Positions 27,644 through 36,023 of a stretch of DNA of 41,360 nt are shown piece by piece. Source of the stretch: Rhizobiaceae bacterium (GTDB lineage: Bacteria; Pseudomonadota; Alphaproteobacteria; Rhizobiales; Rhizobiaceae); the NCBI GenBank assembly GCA_020628775.1, contig JAHDEP010000004.1:1445-42804 (forward strand), read 5' to 3'. A program made the position numbers and the translations under genes. Below the pieces are notes generated by a model. It made no database searches, was not told where the DNA came from, and saw nothing but the letters and a program-made list of their open reading frames with translations. Within the stretch, counting starts at the first letter, position 1. Every line of letters starts with the position of its first letter.

Positions 27644-27919
27644 CTACTCGTCTTCAATGCGCTCATCTTGTGGCAGCATGCCCAAAGCTGCAAGGTAAGT
27701 ATCAAGTACAGCTTCTTGTTCCATGCGCTCGTTTTGATCCAATTTACGAATTGAGACAACTTTGCGCAAAACCTTGGTGTCGTAACCCATAGCTTTTGCT
27801 TCGCCATATACATCTTTGATGTCGTCTGCGATTGTTTTTTTCTCTTCTTCAAGGCGCTCAATGCGCTCGATGAATGCTCTTAGTTGATTGCTGGCTACGC
27901 CGCCGACTACATCTGACAT
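27644..27919 (-). CDS. gapR: GapR-family chromosome-structuring protein (DUF2312)
   Basis: A 91-residue DUF2312 protein, the family of Caulobacter GapR. GapR is a nucleoid-associated protein that encircles overtwisted AT-rich DNA ahead of replication forks and highly transcribed genes and helps topoisomerases. The sequence is nearly all helical and charged: [45 protein letters not shown] is the family core, followed by [26 protein letters not shown] 27919 has AAGGA 8 bases upstream. It converges on the DUF882 gene with only 36 bases between, and follows the DUF1244 gene on the same strand. Confidence 0.93.
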   Translation of the reverse strand: MSDVVGGVASNQLRAFIERIERLEEEKKTIADDIKDVYGEAKAMGYDTKVLRKVVSIRKLDQNERMEQEAVLDTYLAALGMLPQDERIEDE

Positions 27920-28036
27920 GGGTCATCCTTTTTCCAGCGCGATATTTAACATTTAAGTTGGAACCGCGAATACTCATTTTAAATTTGTGCAATACCTGAC
28001 TGTCAATCGCTGTTTGGTCAAGCAAATATGGTTGGC

Positions 28037-28336
28037 TTACGCGTCTTTTGGTTTGTTTTCCTCAAAAGACTGCTGTTGAGCGGGTGTCGCTTCGGTTTGG
28101 TATTTTGATTTCCAGTCCGAATAAGGCATCCCATAGATAATTTCTCGAGCTGTTTCTTTGTCGATGTCCAAGCCCTTCAAATCGGCCTCTTCTTTATACC
28201 ATTTTGAAAGGCAGTTTCGGCAAAACCCGGATAAATTCATTAAATCTATGTTCTGAACATCGGTTCTATTTTGCAAATGTGAGACCAAACGGCGAAAGGC
28301 AGCCGCTTCTAATTGGACACGTTGTTCATCATTCAT
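28037..28336 (-). CDS. DUF1244 family protein
   Basis: A 99-residue protein of the DUF1244 family, widespread in proteobacteria and of unknown function. The hallmark is the cysteine motif NLSGFCRNCLSKWYKEEA, in which CxxC could bind metal or be redox active. LDIDKETAREIIYGMPYSDWKSKYQTEA follows, also characteristic. No signal peptide is seen, so it is probably cytoplasmic. An AAGGA ribosome site precedes ATG 28336. It lies 117 bases upstream of gapR in the same direction; co-transcription is possible. Confidence 0.88.
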   Translation of the reverse strand: MNDEQRVQLEAAAFRRLVSHLQNRTDVQNIDLMNLSGFCRNCLSKWYKEEADLKGLDIDKETAREIIYGMPYSDWKSKYQTEATPAQQQSFEENKPKDA

Positions 28337-28490
28337 GGGCCAAAATCCTTCATCGCCTTATTGCCGTAATACTTTACAAATAATGATTCGTGATGTTGAA
28401 ATCGATAGCTGACAGAAAATTTATCTGCGGTGGCAGAAAATAAGCTATACAATTAGCACAGAGCTATGTTTGTGAGAGGATTATTTTATT

Positions 28491-29099
28491 TTGACGTCCA
28501 GTAGTACAAAATATAATCGTTTTAAGTATGAAATGTTGACTTTGCAGGCTTTGCAGCGCAAAAGGACACCCAAGGTTTTCAATCAACTAAAATCGAGTTC
28601 ATTCGTGCGTATTATGTCATCGTTAGCTCATGGTTTGTTTTCATCAGACAGACTGCTATCACCTGTCATAAAACTTTCACTGCTGACCTTCATTGTATTC
28701 TCAAACCCGATTTGGGGCGATGAAGCGCGTGCCGATTTTAGGGTCTGTAACGGAACGCAATCTCTGGTCGGGGTCGCAATAGGATATAGAACAGCCGAAG
28801 GATGGGTTTCAGAAGGTTGGTGGCAAGTTCAGCCAACGTCTTGTGAAACACTGATTAAAGGGAAGATTGAATCCAGATTTTATTATGTCTATGCCGAAGA
28901 CGCCGCTGGCGGCGGTCGTTGGGGTGGAGACATTAATATGTGTGTGTCGGATACAGAGTTCAAAATTGTCGGCGTCGAAGACTGTTTTGCACGAGGTTTC
29001 CAGCGCATGGGTTTTAAAGAATATGACACCGGACGTCAGGGGAGTTGGATGGTTCAGCTTACCGATGGTCAGGAACAACAAGGAACGCCAACGCAATGA
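28491..29099 (+). CDS. DUF1036 exported protein
   Basis: A 202-residue protein whose second half is a DUF1036 domain (ADFRVCNGTQSLVGVAIGYRTAEGW ... TSCETLIKG ... YYVYAEDAAGGGRW ... MCVSDTEFKIVGVEDC). The aromatic and cysteine pattern is typical, with probable disulfides. A hydrophobic segment (VIKLSLLTFIVFSNPIWG) precedes it and likely acts as a signal or anchor, so the domain is periplasmic. Start is unsure: TTG 28491 follows GAGAGGA by 10 bases and leaves a long polar N-terminus, while Met42 (28614) would give a more ordinary signal peptide. Function is unknown. Its stop overlaps the pyruvate kinase ATG. Confidence 0.78.
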   Translation: MTSSSTKYNRFKYEMLTLQALQRKRTPKVFNQLKSSSFVRIMSSLAHGLFSSDRLLSPVIKLSLLTFIVFSNPIWGDEARADFRVCNGTQSLVGVAIGYRTAEGWVSEGWWQVQPTSCETLIKGKIESRFYYVYAEDAAGGGRWGGDINMCVSDTEFKIVGVEDCFARGFQRMGFKEYDTGRQGSWMVQLTDGQEQQGTPTQ

Positions 29100-30523
29100 G
29101 AAGAAAACGCAAGGTCAAAATTTTAGCAACTCTTGGCCCAGCTTCATCTGATGAAGCAACAATCCAAAAGCTTTACGAAGCAGGTGCTGATGTATTCAGA
29201 ATCAACATGAGCCATTCAAGCCATGAAGTTCTGAATGACCTAGTGCAAAAAATTCGAAACGTTGAAAAAGCGTGCAAGCGTCCGATTGGCATTCTAGCCG
29301 ACATTCAAGGCCCAAAACTGCGTGTTGGTATGTTTGAGGGAAATGAAGCTGCGCTTGAGATTGGCCAAACATTTACACTAGATGGCGATGAAACAGCGGG
29401 AAACAAGACGCGTGTTTATCTTCCACATCCTGAAATTTTGGCGTCTGTTAAAGTTGGCGATCGATTGCTTATTGATGATGGTCGTCTTCAGCTAAAAGCA
29501 ACCAAATGCGATGGCAAATCCATTGTTACTGAAGTGATCAATGGTACAAAAATCTCTAACAAAAAAGGCGTAAGCCTTCCTGATACAGATCTTGCGGTAA
29601 GCGCGCTTACACCGAAGGATCGTTCTGATCTTGATGCTGTGATTGCCAATGGCTCTGTTGATTGGATCGCGCTTTCTTTCATTCAGCGTCCTGAAGACTT
29701 GATTGAAGTTCGCGAGATCGTTGGTGATCGTGCTGCGCTGATGTCTAAAATTGAAAAACCACAAGCGCTTGAAAAAATCGATGAGATCATCGAATTGTCC
29801 GACGCTATCATGGTGGCACGCGGTGACTTGGGTGTTGAAATGCCGATTGAGGCAGTTCCTGGTATTCAAAAGCAGCTCACACGCGCATGCCGCAGAGCAG
29901 GTAAGCCAGTTGTTGTTGCAACACAGATGCTTGAATCAATGATTACAGCGCCTGTACCAACACGTGCTGAGGTTTCTGATGTGGCAACAGCTGTGTTTGA
30001 AGGTGCTGACGCTGTTATGTTGTCTGCTGAATCTGCCGCCGGTCAGTTCCCGGTTGAGGCTGTTGGAACGATGGCTTCAATTGCGCGTAGCGTTGAGCTT
30101 GATCCAACATATACAGGCATTGCACATGCACAACGTGCTGAGCCTGATCCAACAATTGCGGATGCGATTTCGCTTGCTGCACGTCAAACAGCTGAAACCC
30201 TCGATCTACCAGTGATCGTTTGTTACACGGCTTCTGGTGCAACAGGTATTCGTGCATCTCGTGAGCGCCCAAATGTTCCGATTATCGCGCTATCACCTGT
30301 GGTGGACACAGCGAGAAAGCTATCGATTGTATGGGGTTTGCACAGTGTGATCACGGGAGATGCTACCGATCTTGATGATATGGTAGATCGCGCGTGTAAG
30401 ATTGCAGCTGATGAAGAGTTCGCCAAAACTGGTGATCGCATCATCATCACAGCTGGTGTTCCTCTTGGAACAACAGGCGCAACGAACATGCTGCGTATCG
30501 CTCACATCGGTGATGTGCGCTAG
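29096..30523 (+). CDS. pyk: Pyruvate kinase
   Basis: Converts phosphoenolpyruvate and ADP to pyruvate and ATP at the end of lower glycolysis. I start it at ATG 29096, which overlaps the DUF1036 stop as ATGA and gives MRRKRKVKILATLGPAS at the N-terminus, a normal pyruvate kinase start and 475 aa. The track start (29045) lies inside the previous gene. Active-site motifs are visible: FRINMSHSS, DIQGPKLRVG, the signature MSKIEKPQALEKIDEII and the MVARGDLGVEMP segment, plus VATQMLESM. The C-terminal regulatory domain is present. It overlaps the convergent hydrolase gene by 4 bases at its end. Confidence 0.95.
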   Translation: MRRKRKVKILATLGPASSDEATIQKLYEAGADVFRINMSHSSHEVLNDLVQKIRNVEKACKRPIGILADIQGPKLRVGMFEGNEAALEIGQTFTLDGDETAGNKTRVYLPHPEILASVKVGDRLLIDDGRLQLKATKCDGKSIVTEVINGTKISNKKGVSLPDTDLAVSALTPKDRSDLDAVIANGSVDWIALSFIQRPEDLIEVREIVGDRAALMSKIEKPQALEKIDEIIELSDAIMVARGDLGVEMPIEAVPGIQKQLTRACRRAGKPVVVATQMLESMITAPVPTRAEVSDVATAVFEGADAVMLSAESAAGQFPVEAVGTMASIARSVELDPTYTGIAHAQRAEPDPTIADAISLAARQTAETLDLPVIVCYTASGATGIRASRERPNVPIIALSPVVDTARKLSIVWGLHSVITGDATDLDDMVDRACKIAADEEFAKTGDRIIITAGVPLGTTGATNMLRIAHIGDVR

Positions 30524-31557
30524 ATACTGATTTCAGTTTTTTGAGAAACAAGTTGGCGGGAAAGCTTTTGATCAAGCTCTTCCGCCATTTTCTTAAGTTC
30601 GATACTTTGATCGCCACTTAGTTTTTTTATCGCAGCAATGGTCAGTTCTGTTGCAATGTGATCCGGCTTGTGGCCAAGATTTTCCAAATCATAAAGTTCT
30701 GAACTTTTGACATGTTGGTGTAGACCATCGGAATGAATATATGGAAAAACCACCGTATCCCTGTTGCCTGAGATGATGATCGTTGGGGCTGTGATCTGTT
30801 TGTATTTTGGCCAGGTTTTGCAAAGATAGTTAAACAATGAAGCGATGTCCTTGGCGTTTGCTTGAAATGTTTTTGGTCGCAATACCAATTCAGGTGCCGT
30901 ATCGCGCACATAAGTATCAGGCATTTTGTTTGGCCAGAAAACACACTTCGAACCACTTTCAATGCGCTGTAGGCCAGCGATCAAAGCGAGCGTATTTGCA
31001 AACATCCAACCTAAAACTGGAAGGCTTGTGAGTGTGTAATACCATCTGACGCCGCCCGGCCAAGGATATGCCACAGGTGACAAAAACAAAAGTGAATGAA
31101 CTTTTGACGGATGATGCACGGCAAAACTTGCGACAACCGCACCGCCAAATGAATGGCCAACCATAATTGCCTTATCAATTGCCAACTGATCCATAAGTTT
31201 AGCAATTACTGCTGCTTGCTGATCAGGGTATTTGTTTTCATCCGGTCCTCGTTCGGACCAGCCATGACCTGGGCGATCTATAAATAAAAGGTCTGCCTCT
31301 ATCTTCGCTAAATCTTCAAAAGGTGCCATCTGATCACGCAAGTTTCCACTTGCGCCATGGATGAAGACAACAGGAGGGGATCCATTTGGATTGTCTGCTT
31401 TAATGAATTTAGCGTGGATTTTTACGCCATCAATATCGTAAAATTTTCCGATCGGCGGATATTTCTTATCGATTTGAGCTGATTTAAATTGGGTAAAGAT
31501 GAAGAGCGCGACAAACAGGATCGCAAGTCCCACTACACCAAATAACAATATGTCCAA
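30520..31557 (-). CDS. Membrane-anchored alpha/beta hydrolase
   Basis: A 345-residue alpha/beta hydrolase with an N-terminal membrane segment (ILLFGVVGLAILFVALFIF), so the catalytic domain is likely anchored in the inner membrane. The oxyanion region is FIHGASGNLRDQ, the nucleophile elbow MVGHSFGG, the acid residue lies in ISGNRDTVVFP and the His in LENLGHKPD. The substrate is unknown. The start is a TTG at 31557 with a weak CGGA upstream, 16 bases after the TPR gene on the same strand, suggesting one transcript. It overlaps pyk by 4 bases at the far end. Confidence 0.82.
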   Translation of the reverse strand: MDILLFGVVGLAILFVALFIFTQFKSAQIDKKYPPIGKFYDIDGVKIHAKFIKADNPNGSPPVVFIHGASGNLRDQMAPFEDLAKIEADLLFIDRPGHGWSERGPDENKYPDQQAAVIAKLMDQLAIDKAIMVGHSFGGAVVASFAVHHPSKVHSLLFLSPVAYPWPGGVRWYYTLTSLPVLGWMFANTLALIAGLQRIESGSKCVFWPNKMPDTYVRDTAPELVLRPKTFQANAKDIASLFNYLCKTWPKYKQITAPTIIISGNRDTVVFPYIHSDGLHQHVKSSELYDLENLGHKPDHIATELTIAAIKKLSGDQSIELKKMAEELDQKLSRQLVSQKTEISI

Positions 31558-31573
31558 TTATAAAATTCCGAGA

Positions 31574-32209
31574 TCAGATTTCGCTTTTTTCAAGCTTTTG
31601 CATGAGTTTGATCATGCTGGCTTGAGCATTTCTGTTCGCAGGATAGATTGATAATACGCGTTCGTAAACTTCTAATGCTTTGTCATCTTCACCAATAGCT
31701 GACAAAATCGTTGCCATGCCAACAAGTGCACCAAAATGCCTTGGTTCAAGAGCAAGCGTTTGCTCGATATCAGCCATGGATTTAACGTAATTGCGCATTA
31801 CATAATGCAACGTTGCTCTGCGGTTCCAGCCTTCAGCGTAATCTGGTAGCAATACGATGACCTGGTCTAAAAGTTCCATTGCATCGGTGTTGCGACCATC
31901 GCGCATAGCCTGTTGTGCCCAAACCATGAGCGCATTTGCTGTTGCACTGCCTGAACTTGCCCAACTGATTGTGATACGAGATGCTAAGCGTTTTGCTTTG
32001 CCAAAGTTTGGCTCGCGTTTTAGCTCGCCAAATAATTCATCCAGCCTCTCAGCTCGAGCAAGACTAAGCTTGTTCTTCTTGGTAGCTGTTGTTGTTGCTT
32101 TTGGTATTGATGACGTTGTAACCGGGTCCGTCACTTCAGAGTGTGCCGTACCGGTTATGGTCAGCGACGCAACAAAAATCAGAGTATGAATCAAATTAAA
32201 ATGGCGCAT
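31574..32209 (-). CDS. Exported tetratricopeptide-repeat protein
   Basis: A 211-residue protein with a signal peptide (LIHTLIFVASLTITGTAHS) and at least three TPR-like units, including AMELLDQVIVLLPDYAEGWNRRATLHYVM, KSMADIEQTLALEPRHFGALVGMATILSAIG and ALEVYERVLSIYPANRNAQ. Such proteins serve as scaffolds in the periplasm; the partner is unknown. The N-terminal linker is Thr/Lys-rich and low in complexity. The ATG at 32209 is kept without a strong ribosome site. It is the first gene before the membrane-anchored hydrolase on the minus strand. Confidence 0.8.
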   Translation of the reverse strand: MRHFNLIHTLIFVASLTITGTAHSEVTDPVTTSSIPKATTTATKKNKLSLARAERLDELFGELKREPNFGKAKRLASRITISWASSGSATANALMVWAQQAMRDGRNTDAMELLDQVIVLLPDYAEGWNRRATLHYVMRNYVKSMADIEQTLALEPRHFGALVGMATILSAIGEDDKALEVYERVLSIYPANRNAQASMIKLMQKLEKSEI

Positions 32210-32341
32210 AATAGGTTCATGGTTACCTAGTTTGCACCAAACGTCAAACCCTAATAAACACGGATAACTATTCGTTAACCATGTTTAGGAAATATTTAAC
32301 AAAATGTGAATGACAAATCGTTGTCGTTAAGTCGCTGTGGA

Positions 32342-32467
32342 TTAACCTTGGCGAGCTTTAAAACGAGGGTTTGATTTGTTGATGATATAAACACGGCCTT
32401 TACGACGAACCAAACGGTTTTCGCGGTGACGGTTTTTAAGTGACTTAAGAGAATTTTTAATTTTCAT
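32342..32467 (-). CDS. rpmJ: 50S ribosomal protein bL36, zinc-free type
   Basis: A 41-residue bL36 beginning [18 protein letters not shown] and ending [10 protein letters not shown]. It lacks the Cys/His zinc ribbon of the classic protein, so it is the C-minus form usual in alphaproteobacteria. It binds 23S rRNA in the large subunit. The ORF track extends it 38 residues upstream to 32581, but the extra part has no bL36 resemblance, and a GGAAAAAAAG ribosome site precedes ATG 32467. Two hairpins lie in the leader. It is not beside other ribosomal protein genes. Confidence 0.93.
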   Translation of the reverse strand: MKIKNSLKSLKNRHRENRLVRRKGRVYIINKSNPRFKARQG

Positions 32468-32477
32468 CTTTTTTTCC

Positions 32478-32532
32478 ACGCCACTTGAAGGCGTTGCTCC
32501 TAAATAATCAAAGCGCGCCAGACGAGGCGCGC
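32478..32532 (-). promoter_or_regulatory. Paired hairpins in the rpmJ leader
   Basis: Read on the minus strand, GCGCGCC-N6-GGCGCGC (plus-strand arms 32513-32519 and 32526-32532) is followed by TTTGATTATTT. Then ACGCC-N7-GGCGT (32478-32494) abuts the rpmJ ribosome site. The first resembles an attenuator or a leftover terminator; the second could limit ribosome entry. Function is inferred. Confidence 0.45.
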
Positions 32533-32623
32533 CATTTGTTGGGCAGGAGGTAACTTTTTCCGTCCTATTTGTCAACATCAAAGCCAGCCACAGATCAAAA
32601 TATTTGTGACATATGTGTAATAT

Positions 32624-33703
32624 TTATGGCTTTAAAAAAGTTACATGCCCCATTTTTCGACCCGGCCGGGCTTCCAATTTCCCATATAAATGAATTTTGG
32701 CATTATGATCCGCGGCATGTTTTTCTAAATCATTCACATCATCGCCAATCAAATTCAGCATCACGCAATCACTGTGACGTTTAGCATTTGAAAGCGGCAA
32801 ACCACTGATGGCACGAATATGCTGTTCAAATTGAGATGTCACACACGCAGCTTCCGTCCAGTGGCCGGAATTATGTACACGCGGAGCAATTTCATTCACG
32901 CAGATATTAAAGGCATCGCTATTTGCATTTTCTACGAAAAACTCAACCGCAAACACACCAACATAATTTAGATGTTCAGCAATTTTTTGTGCATATTCAA
33001 TTGCGGTCTTCACTACATCACCATGCACATTGGCCGGTATTGTTGATGTATGCAGGATATGATTTTTGTGAACGTTTTCTGCAATATCAAATGCTTGAAA
33101 TGATCCATCAATGCCACGTGCTGCAATGACTGAGACTTCGCAATCAAAGTTCACAAAAGCTTCTAGGATCGCGTCCTGACCTGCCATAGCGTCAAATGCT
33201 GCTTGAAGGTCTGCATCTGTATCAATTTTTACCTGCCCCTTGCCATCATAACCTAAGCGTCTGGTTTTTAAAATTGCTGGTAGTCCGGTTTGCGCAACGC
33301 CATCTTTTAAGTCTTGAAGCGAATTGACGGCATGAAAACCTGCGGTTTTTGCGCCAATTCCCTGCGCCATTTGTTTTTCCATCAAGCGATCCTGAGAGAT
33401 CTTTAAAGCTTGTGCACCTGGATAAACAGGGATGACTTTTTCCAAGCTTTCAATGGCAAGGCTTGGTACATTTTCAAATTCGTATGTCACCACATCACAT
33501 TGATCTGCTAGGCTTTCAAGCGCAATCTCATCGTCATAAGCTGCGATGATTTGATCATTTGCAACCTGTGCGGCAGGTGCATTTGGATCAGGCTCTAAGA
33601 TGACCGTTTGATAACCCAATTGTGCGGCGGCCATTGCCAACATGCGTCCAAGCTGTCCGCCGCCGATAATGCCAATAGTTGAGTTTGGAGCAAGTGCCGT
33701 CAT
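32624..33703 (-). CDS. purK: N5-carboxyaminoimidazole ribonucleotide synthase
   Basis: PurK uses ATP and bicarbonate to carboxylate aminoimidazole ribonucleotide in purine synthesis; PurE then rearranges the product. The 359-residue protein has an N-terminal GIIGGGQLGRMLAMAAAQLG motif, the ATP-grasp core (ILKTRRLGYDGKGQ, FNICVNEIAPRVHNSGHWT) and the usual C-terminus ending KMGHVTFLKP. I use ATG 33703, which lies just after the purE stop (TAATAATG), instead of the track start 33760 inside purE. It is second in a purE-purK operon and tightly coupled. Confidence 0.95.
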   Translation of the reverse strand: MTALAPNSTIGIIGGGQLGRMLAMAAAQLGYQTVILEPDPNAPAAQVANDQIIAAYDDEIALESLADQCDVVTYEFENVPSLAIESLEKVIPVYPGAQALKISQDRLMEKQMAQGIGAKTAGFHAVNSLQDLKDGVAQTGLPAILKTRRLGYDGKGQVKIDTDADLQAAFDAMAGQDAILEAFVNFDCEVSVIAARGIDGSFQAFDIAENVHKNHILHTSTIPANVHGDVVKTAIEYAQKIAEHLNYVGVFAVEFFVENANSDAFNICVNEIAPRVHNSGHWTEAACVTSQFEQHIRAISGLPLSNAKRHSDCVMLNLIGDDVNDLEKHAADHNAKIHLYGKLEARPGRKMGHVTFLKP

Positions 33704-33705
33704 TA

Positions 33706-34206
33706 TTATACGTTGTCCGTTGGTTTTTCTGCGATTGAGGCTGAATTTGCAGCGCGCCATTCATCCAGATTTTTAGCAATCTTATCGTCATTAAGCGCAA
33801 TGACTGCCGCTGCCATTAAGCCAGCGTTTTTTGCGCCTGCTTTACCAATAGCAAGTGTCCCAACCGGAATGCCACCTGGCATCTGAACGATTGATAACAA
33901 GCTATCTTGACCCGATAGTGCTTTGCTTTCGACAGGTACGCCCAAAACCGGAAGCGGCGTTAATGAAGCGACCATGCCTGGAAGGTGCGCCGCACCTCCT
34001 GCGCCTGCGATAATTACTTTAAATCCTTCGTCGCGGGCTGATTTTGCAAAATCATACATGCGATCTGGCGTTCTATGGGCTGAAACAATGCGCGCGTCAT
34101 ATTCAAGCTCCAGCGCATCAAGTATGTCGGCTGCGTGCTTCATAGTTGGCCAATCAGATTGGCTCCCCATGATAATGGCAATGGGGGCGGATGTTTTGCT
34201 GGTCAA
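33706..34206 (-). CDS. purE: N5-carboxyaminoimidazole ribonucleotide mutase
   Basis: PurE converts N5-CAIR to CAIR in de novo purine synthesis. The 166-residue class I protein has the motifs [26 protein letters not shown] and [25 protein letters not shown], including the catalytic His. The start codon is TTG 34206, with AGGA about 7 bases upstream, and no better start is visible. It is the first gene of the purEK pair, with a DUF465 gene 14 bases further upstream on the same strand that may share the transcript. Confidence 0.95.
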   Translation of the reverse strand: MTSKTSAPIAIIMGSQSDWPTMKHAADILDALELEYDARIVSAHRTPDRMYDFAKSARDEGFKVIIAGAGGAAHLPGMVASLTPLPVLGVPVESKALSGQDSLLSIVQMPGGIPVGTLAIGKAGAKNAGLMAAAVIALNDDKIAKNLDEWRAANSASIAEKPTDNV

Positions 34207-34220
34207 TGTGCTGGTCCTAT

Positions 34221-34424
34221 TTAGGCAATAATATCTGGGATAATTTGGTCTTCGATTTTGCTGATTTTGTCTTTAATTGCGAGTTTTTTCTTCTTCATAC
34301 GCTGTATCGAAAGTGCGTCAGATCCGGTCTCAATCATCGCTGTGATTGCGAGATCATAATCTGCATGCTCGTGTTTGAGTTTAGCCATTTGCATTTTTAA
34401 CTCAACTTGGTCTTGGTCGGCCAT
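34221..34424 (-). CDS. DUF465 (YdcH-like) small protein
   Basis: A 67-residue, highly charged helical protein of the DUF465/YdcH family, recognised from [46 protein letters not shown]. The family is common in proteobacteria and its role is unknown. It lies 14 bases before purE on the same strand and is divergent from a second DUF465 gene 183 bases away. No cysteines and no signal peptide are present. Confidence 0.88.
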   Translation of the reverse strand: MADQDQVELKMQMAKLKHEHADYDLAITAMIETGSDALSIQRMKKKKLAIKDKISKIEDQIIPDIIA

Positions 34425-34607
34425 TTAAAACACCCATATGTCCCAATTTTGAATAGACGTATTTTTTGAACAATATAATTTAATAATAAATTATTATCGA
34501 TAAAAAATTCCCTTCGACAATTGCGCTGACACATGGCACACTTCTTATGCCAAATCTAGTTTCTCTTTATTTCGGCTAAAGTCAGACTTTTAATCAAGGA
34601 GAAAAAT

Positions 34608-34778
34608 ATGTCATTTGAAACACATCTTGCATCACTTGAGGCCAAACATTCTGCTTTGGAAAATGAGCTAGCAGCCTTGCTTAGCCGCCCTCAGCCGCAG
34701 GAAGAACTTGTCATTGATTTAAAGCGAAAGAAACTAAAACTTAAAGACAAAATGGAAATGTTACGAACCACGAATTAG
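34608..34778 (+). CDS. DUF465 (YdcH-like) small protein, second copy
   Basis: A 56-residue gene missing from the ORF track because of its size. The translation begins MSFETHLASLEAKHSALENE and continues LVIDLKRKKLKLKDKMEML, the DUF465 pattern of an acidic N-terminal helix and a Lys-rich second helix. AAGGAG lies 6 bases before the ATG, a strong ribosome site. It diverges from the longer DUF465 gene, and the two share only the general family pattern. Function is unknown. Confidence 0.88.
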   Translation: MSFETHLASLEAKHSALENELAALLSRPQPQEELVIDLKRKKLKLKDKMEMLRTTN

Positions 34779-34805
34779 TTATTTAACTCTTTGTTTTTAT
34801 TTTAA

Positions 34806-35075
34806 TTAAGCTGGCTCGGCCCAGAATTGGTCGAGCCAAATATTTAATCTGTTAAACCCGTCATGACTGATAGAATAGTATCTTCGGGTTCCCTGATTTT
34901 TTACCTCAACCAATCCACTATCTAATAGCGCTTTTAAGTGTTGAGAGACAGCTGGCCGACTTATCGGCAAACCTTTAGCCAATTCATTCACAGTTTGAGG
35001 CCCTCTCAAAAGCTCTTCGAGGAGGTATCTGCGATTCGCATCAGCAATTGCGGAAAATGGGTCAATCTTTTGCAT
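34806..35075 (-). CDS. ArsR-family transcriptional regulator
   Basis: An 89-residue winged-helix repressor of the ArsR/SmtB group. The DNA-reading region is VNELAKGLPISRPAVSQHLKALLDSGLVEVKNQGTRRYYSI, and FSAIADANRRYLLEELL precedes it. There is no cysteine at all, so a metal- or sulfide-sensing thiol is unlikely. It resembles the Cys-less ArsR regulators found next to SRPBCC or transporter genes. A perfect 9-bp dyad lies 26 bases upstream of its start, a good candidate for autoregulation. The TauE/SafE gene lies upstream on the same strand. Confidence 0.88.
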   Translation of the reverse strand: MQKIDPFSAIADANRRYLLEELLRGPQTVNELAKGLPISRPAVSQHLKALLDSGLVEVKNQGTRRYYSISHDGFNRLNIWLDQFWAEPA

Positions 35076-35100
35076 ATCAACAAGCTAATTTAATTTATTG

Positions 35101-35127
35101 TGCGATGCAAGAGGATTGTGCATCGCA
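35101..35127. promoter_or_regulatory. Dyad TGCGATGCA-N9-TGCATCGCA before arsR
   Basis: A perfect 9-bp inverted repeat lies in the 69-base gap between the TauE/SafE gene and the ArsR gene. Neither side is followed by a clear T-run, so an operator for the adjacent ArsR protein is more likely than a terminator, though a weak terminator is possible. Confidence 0.55.
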
Positions 35128-35144
35128 ATAATTCTATCGAGGGT

Positions 35145-35912
35145 TTATCCGATTAACCCATCATAGATGAGTTTTACACCGGTTATAAACATGAGTACGT
35201 ACATGAATGGGAAGAAGATTTTTGCCGACATGCGTTTCACAACCCAGGCACCGCATAAAGTTGTCACAATTGCCAGAGGCATCAAATATAACGACGTTTG
35301 TAGATTTGTTGTATCAAACTGGCCAAGCGCAAAATATGGGATGAGTTTGATCACGTTGACGATGAAGAAGAACCGGACACTCGTTCCTGTGTAAATGCGT
35401 GGTGTTTGCCCCAGCGGAAGGGTATAAACTTGATAGGGTGGTCCGCCAGCATGGGAGACAAAACTCGTGTAGCCGGCAATCGCGCCCCAAAAACTTCCAG
35501 CCGTCGCATTTGCAGGTTTCGGGCTTTGTTCTTTAGCTCTGTTGGCAAATTTTAGAATAAGAAAATACAGCACAAAGCTAACGGATATGATGCCAACAAT
35601 CAGGCGTACGAGATTTTCATCGATATACGCTGCGGTTAAGCCGCCGATGGCAATGCCAACAACAGCACCGGGCAGCATGATTTTTAATAATTTAAGATCG
35701 AAATCTTTTCGCCAAGACCATAGGCTGAAGATGTCCATAATGATCAAGATGGGCAAAAGGATTGCAGCCGCTTGCACGGGCGGCATTGCAATTGCCATAA
35801 TTGGAACCCCGAGCATCCCCATGACGCCACCTAAACCGCCTTTAGAAAGGCCGGTGAGTGCAACAGCAATAAGCGCGCAAACTAAAACTAATGGGTCACT
35901 TGTGAGGAACAT
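35145..35912 (-). CDS. TauE/SafE (TSUP) family transporter
   Basis: A 255-residue inner-membrane protein with about eight hydrophobic segments, in the TSUP family that moves small organosulfur or sulfite-like anions. The duplicated family motif appears as ALTGLSKGGLGGVMGMLGVPIMA in the first half and GYTSFVSHAGGPPYQVYTLP in the second. The substrate cannot be read from the sequence. ATG 35912 has AAGGAG upstream. It lies 69 bases ahead of the arsR gene on the same strand, with a dyad between them, and could be under that regulator's control. Confidence 0.88.
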   Translation of the reverse strand: MFLTSDPLVLVCALIAVALTGLSKGGLGGVMGMLGVPIMAIAMPPVQAAAILLPILIIMDIFSLWSWRKDFDLKLLKIMLPGAVVGIAIGGLTAAYIDENLVRLIVGIISVSFVLYFLILKFANRAKEQSPKPANATAGSFWGAIAGYTSFVSHAGGPPYQVYTLPLGQTPRIYTGTSVRFFFIVNVIKLIPYFALGQFDTTNLQTSLYLMPLAIVTTLCGAWVVKRMSAKIFFPFMYVLMFITGVKLIYDGLIG

Positions 35913-36023
35913 CCTTGAACTCCTTGGTTCTAAGGTTTATCGGGTAATGGAAAACAAAGGTTGCTTCAATGGGTAATGCGCCATTGATTGCAACTATAAA
36001 CAACAGAACAGATTGTGACCCCT

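Noticed and set aside
32468-32581. A 38-residue N-terminal extension of bL36, as in the ORF track
   Set aside because: The extension is not bL36-like, and the proper ATG has a ribosome site next to it; the open frame is probably chance.
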